A stretch of 7,993 bases of DNA from Planctomycetaceae bacterium (lineage in GTDB: Bacteria; Planctomycetota; Planctomycetia; Pirellulales; Thermoguttaceae): positions 1 to 7,993 of the forward strand of contig JAITST010000348.1 in assembly GCA_031287585.1 (NCBI GenBank), read 5' to 3'. Each line of letters begins with the position of its first letter. Position 1 is the first letter of the stretch. Of the stretch, positions 5,937 through 7,993 are shown in pieces. The translations under genes were made by a program, and so were the position numbers. Below the pieces are notes generated by a model. The model saw only the letters and a program-made list of their open reading frames with translations, had not been told where the DNA came from and searched no databases.

Positions 5937-6827
5937 CTACATCAAATCGACGCAGGTTTCCACTTTCTCTTTGAGGTCAGGCGGCAACTCCGTTTTGTCG
6001 GTGTAATTGTTCCAAGAGGTGGACGGTTCTTGTACGTTATCGTTTCGTTTTGGTGGTTCTGGTGTGAGGGCTTCAAACAATTTGTAATCCGGGCAACTGC
6101 CGAGAACGTTTTTATGTTCGACCCACCAAGCGTGACGCAACCGCACATCGGGACGGATTGCCGATTTAGTAAGGTCGTAAGCGTGAGGAATCAGAATTTT
6201 CAGCAATTCAATATCCTTCGCCGTACAACCGGTTTTAGCGGCGTAATTCGGATTGACGAAGAACGGCATAATGTAAACGCCATGTTCGACGACACGAAAC
6301 GCCAACGGTGCCATCCCTTGATTTTTGCCTTCTTGCACGCCGGCTTTATTTGTATTGGTGTGCCGGACAATGCTAATCGGCAGGAGTGAGACCCCGACAC
6401 CGACTTGTACAGTGCCGGTTTTAATGAATCCTTTGTTCGCTCCCTCTTCAAGAAACGTGTTGCCAAAAACACGGGCATCCCAGTATTTTTTGACAAACTT
6501 GCTTTCGAGAAACTTCTTTTGGTCAAAATCTTTGGCTTTGACATCGCCCATTTCTTTTGCAATCGCTACACGGTCTCGTCCGCGCGATTCCAAGATACGA
6601 TAACTATCAGCATTACCGGAATAATCTTTCGGCAATTCCTTGAAAAACGGACTGTCCACATCTTCAAGCAAATCCCGCAGTTTTCGCTTGAACGAAACCG
6701 GCGAGATTTCACCGAGACCGTTCGGACGTTGGCGCGGGTCGCTTTCGCGGTCAGGGTCGCCATTGGGATTGGAATTGACCGCTTCTATTACCAGTAAACC
6801 GGTTATACGTTTGATTTCGTTACTCAT
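5937..6827 (-). CDS. cas7: Cascade backbone protein Cas7 (Csd2, type I-C)
   Basis: Cas7 polymerises along the crRNA spacer to form the backbone of Cascade. The 296-residue protein is of normal Csd2 length. It shows the Cas7 RRM-fold start LLVIEAVNSNPNGDPD (11-26), SFKRKLRDLL (45-54), DARVFGNTF (117-125), the glycine-rich strand GTVQVGVGVS (138-147), TNKAGVQEG (159-167), HGVYIMPFFVNP (182-193) and RHAWWVEH (231-238). It ends in the usual DLM. The sequence resembles Cas7 proteins I remember from planctomycete I-C loci. The ATG follows GGAG (6838-6835) by 7 nt. It lies downstream of cas8c after a 63-nt gap and 23 nt before DUF3791; in a standard I-C operon cas4 would follow here. Confidence 0.95.
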   Translation of the reverse strand: MSNEIKRITGLLVIEAVNSNPNGDPDRESDPRQRPNGLGEISPVSFKRKLRDLLEDVDSPFFKELPKDYSGNADSYRILESRGRDRVAIAKEMGDVKAKDFDQKKFLESKFVKKYWDARVFGNTFLEEGANKGFIKTGTVQVGVGVSLLPISIVRHTNTNKAGVQEGKNQGMAPLAFRVVEHGVYIMPFFVNPNYAAKTGCTAKDIELLKILIPHAYDLTKSAIRPDVRLRHAWWVEHKNVLGSCPDYKLFEALTPEPPKRNDNVQEPSTSWNNYTDKTELPPDLKEKVETCVDLM

Positions 6828-6890
6828 TTTGAGACTCCATAGATAAAGTGTTGTTTTGTTTCAATCAATACACGCGCATTGAAAGCAACA
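6828..6890 (-). promoter_or_regulatory. cas8c-cas7 gap with repeat-handle-like sequence and cas7 ribosome binding site
   Basis: This is the only sizeable gap among the effector genes. On the + strand it contains GTTTCAATCAA at 6858-6868, identical over 11 nt to the end of the variant array repeat at 59-91 (in transcript sense TTGATTGAAAC, the length of a Cas5d handle). CACGC follows three bases later. The GC-rich stem of the repeat is missing. The stretch also forms its own dyad, TTTCAAT (6859-6865) with ATTGAAA (6878-6884). The cas7 Shine-Dalgarno GGAG is at 6838-6835. The match may be chance, a decayed repeat or a regulator site. Confidence 0.4.
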
Positions 6891-7307
6891 TTATTTTCCA
6901 GTTTTAACAGTCGGTGTGTCGTCTGCATTTTCTTTTTTCGGGAAAGCCGCCAAATAACCAACAAACAGTTGAGCTTTTTCCAAATCATTAAAGCGGACGA
7001 TTTTTTCCAGACCAATCTTCGTGGCATTTTCTTCGTATAAGCGTAAATACCAGCCCGCCCGCCAACTTTCTCTGCCCAGTTCTTCAATTTTCTTGGTACG
7101 ATATTGTTTCGCCCATGAAATGTACGGATTAAGACGCGGTGCCAATTGTGCCAACGCCTGTACTGGCGTTTCCAACGCACTAACTAACAGTGAATTTCCA
7201 ACCAACTGCGGCGGGATATCATCCTTACGAACAACCTGACAGTACAAAGCGTGTAACTCATCGGACACTTTTAACATCTGCCCGAGTAAGTATGGTAAAC
7301 TTTCCAT
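6891..7307 (-). CDS. cas11c: Cascade small subunit Cas11c, internal start within cas8c
   Basis: In type I-C systems the small subunit Cas11c is made from an internal start in cas8c and equals the C-terminal helical domain; it lines the belly of Cascade and supports the non-target strand. Here an ATG at 7307-7305 (residue 208 of the 345-residue reading) is preceded by AAGGAG (7319-7314) with 6 nt spacing, the strongest Shine-Dalgarno in the window, although it lies mid-gene. The product would be 138 residues, close to known Cas11c, beginning MESLPYLLGQMLKVSDELHA and ending in the same stop as cas8c. It would still be made if the upstream TAA abolishes Cas8c. Confidence 0.78.
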   Translation of the reverse strand: MESLPYLLGQMLKVSDELHALYCQVVRKDDIPPQLVGNSLLVSALETPVQALAQLAPRLNPYISWAKQYRTKKIEELGRESWRAGWYLRLYEENATKIGLEKIVRFNDLEKAQLFVGYLAAFPKKENADDTPTVKTGK

Positions 7308-7928
7308 ATAATTCTCCTTCTTATAATTTTGACGGTATAAAAACAGTCCCAAAATCGGCAACAAGTAAACGTAATGCGCACGCGGTATTGATAACACATT
7401 TTTGTTACACCGATTCAATGTGTCCCCCAAGAACAAAATCAATCCTTGTGAATTATCAATTAAAGTGCGCAACAAATAGGAATCCATCGTTGTGATTTGA
7501 CCATCCAGCATCAGTTCCAAGCCCTGATAGTATTTCATTTTCTTTGGAGTTTTTTCCTTTTTTGCAGCCAACTCGCCATTCATTTTCCAAATACGATTAA
7601 CAACCTCTGCTACTTGTAATGGCTTTGGAATTTTCGGTTCTATCACTTCCGGTTTTGGCTTTTCATTATTCGTTTTTTTCACACCATCCGTTTTGAGTGG
7701 TTTTTCTACCCACGCCCGAAAAGCCATCGGCGGGATATTTTCACATCCGGCTTTCCATTCATTGGCTGCGGAAATTAGCCGTTCAGTGGTGTAATTACGG
7801 TAGAACACGACTTTCGAGCGTGCCTTGTCCATTTTACGGATAGCGAAAATCTGTACATTTTTTGGTTTTAATTCCGGTGATAATCCCTCCAAAGTTTTAA
7901 TCACATCCTTTGCAATGCTTACAAACAA
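6891..7928 (-). CDS. cas8c: Cascade large subunit Cas8c (Csd1), C-terminal part
   Basis: Cas8c recognises the PAM and starts target unwinding in I-C Cascade. Only about 345 residues are open here, against roughly 570-620 for a full Csd1. What is seen is the second half: VQIFAIRKMDKARSKVVFYR (25-44), the helical segment ERLISAANEWKAGCENIPP (49-67), a charged proline-lysine linker (about 80-103), and a C-terminal helical domain (about 145-335) with LGQML and DIPPQLVGN that doubles as Cas11c. The right end is set by a TTG start at 7928-7926 with no good ribosome binding site. The frame stays open to 7958 but is stopped by TAA at 7959-7961. The codons before that stop also look like Csd1, so the gene may be interrupted. 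Assignment as Csd1 rests on motifs and position. Confidence 0.85.
   Translation of the reverse strand: MFVSIAKDVIKTLEGLSPELKPKNVQIFAIRKMDKARSKVVFYRNYTTERLISAANEWKAGCENIPPMAFRAWVEKPLKTDGVKKTNNEKPKPEVIEPKIPKPLQVAEVVNRIWKMNGELAAKKEKTPKKMKYYQGLELMLDGQITTMDSYLLRTLIDNSQGLILFLGDTLNRCNKNVLSIPRAHYVYLLPILGLFLYRQNYKKENYMESLPYLLGQMLKVSDELHALYCQVVRKDDIPPQLVGNSLLVSALETPVQALAQLAPRLNPYISWAKQYRTKKIEELGRESWRAGWYLRLYEENATKIGLEKIVRFNDLEKAQLFVGYLAAFPKKENADDTPTVKTGK
7308..7319 (-). promoter_or_regulatory. cas11c: Internal Shine-Dalgarno for Cas11c
   Basis: AAGGAG at 7319-7314, 6 nt from the ATG at 7307, reads as codons Lys-Glu of Cas8c (KKENYM). It matches the anti-Shine-Dalgarno almost perfectly in a place where only internal initiation would need it. 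Confidence 0.75.
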
Positions 7929-7958
7929 AGCAGACGAACGGTCATCATTTTCCTCACC

Positions 7959-7993
7959 TTAAGACTCGCCAAAAAGAGCCGCAAGTTTAGGCG
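7959..7993 (-). pseudogene. End of an upstream frame, probably the cas8c N-terminal part, closed by TAA
   Basis: In the same frame as the cas8c ORF, the bases right of the stop read PKLAALFGES and then TAA (7961-7959), after which the frame continues GEENDDRSSALFVSIAK. From memory, planctomycete Csd1 proteins have a KLA-x-LFG segment just before this region, so the fragment and the ORF look like one gene split by a single nonsense codon (CAA or GAA to TAA would explain it). Alternatives are a sequencing error, a genuine gene boundary, or a real split Cas8c. Only 35 bases are visible. Confidence 0.45.

Noticed and set aside
5907..6797. Long plus-strand frames opposite cas7
   Set aside because: They are antisense shadows of cas7, which has full Csd2 motifs and a Shine-Dalgarno; they show no recognisable protein features.
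7702..7717. 13 of 16 match to the first half of the CRISPR repeat, including CCACGCCC
   Set aside because: It lies inside well-read cas8c codons (AWVEKP region), the second half of the repeat is not matched, and a match of this quality is not surprising over both strands of 8 kb.

Overview
The window is most of a type I-C (Dvulg-type) CRISPR-Cas locus, with every gene on the minus strand, so the operon reads from right to left. In order of transcription it holds the 3' part of cas8c (with an internal cas11c start), cas7, a three-gene DUF3791 / DUF3990 / small-ORF cassette, cas3, cas4, cas1, cas2, an AT-rich leader, and a CRISPR array that runs off the left edge. Cas5c (Cas5d), expected upstream, is not in the window. 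No Cas6 is present, as usual for I-C, where Cas5d cuts pre-crRNA. The host is a bacterium of moderate GC. Cas7 and Cas8c look most like versions I remember from Planctomycetota, and the DUF3990/DUF3791 cassette is commonest in gut or anaerobe genomes. A planctomycete from an animal-associated or anaerobic habitat is therefore my weak guess, made from memory and not from a search.

Region by region: 1-492 is the array (seven full 33-nt repeats, one cut by the window edge, seven spacers of 33-34 nt). 493-699 is the leader, with two tandem inverted repeats next to the first repeat and a possible array promoter beside the cas2 stop. 700-2702 is the adaptation module cas2, cas1, cas4; cas4 and cas1 overlap by ATGA. 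2717-4957 is cas3, the HD nuclease-helicase. 4954-5913 is the DUF cassette. 5937-6827 is cas7, followed by a 63-nt gap. 6891 to the right edge is cas8c, with an in-frame TAA at 7959-7961.

The unusual part is the middle. A predicted ADP-ribosyltransferase-fold protein (DUF3990) and its two small customary neighbours sit between cas7 and cas3 and are joined to the operon by 4-nt overlaps. cas3, normally the first gene of a I-C operon, here starts inside the stop codon of the last cassette gene. The last ten or so codons of the DUF3990 gene are a degenerate but unmistakable copy of this locus's own CRISPR repeat (23 of 27 positions). Two of its changes turn stem pairs into G-U wobbles, so the repeat hairpin can still form in the cas mRNA. 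This raises the possibility of a toxin-antitoxin-like module tied to CRISPR-Cas, or of Cas5d cutting its own operon mRNA. Both are hypotheses. A passenger cassette that picked up a stray repeat is the null explanation.

Expected division of labour: Cas4-Cas1-Cas2 acquire spacers at the leader end. Cas5d would process the array transcript. Cas8c, Cas11c, Cas7 and Cas5d form Cascade, and Cas3 degrades the target.
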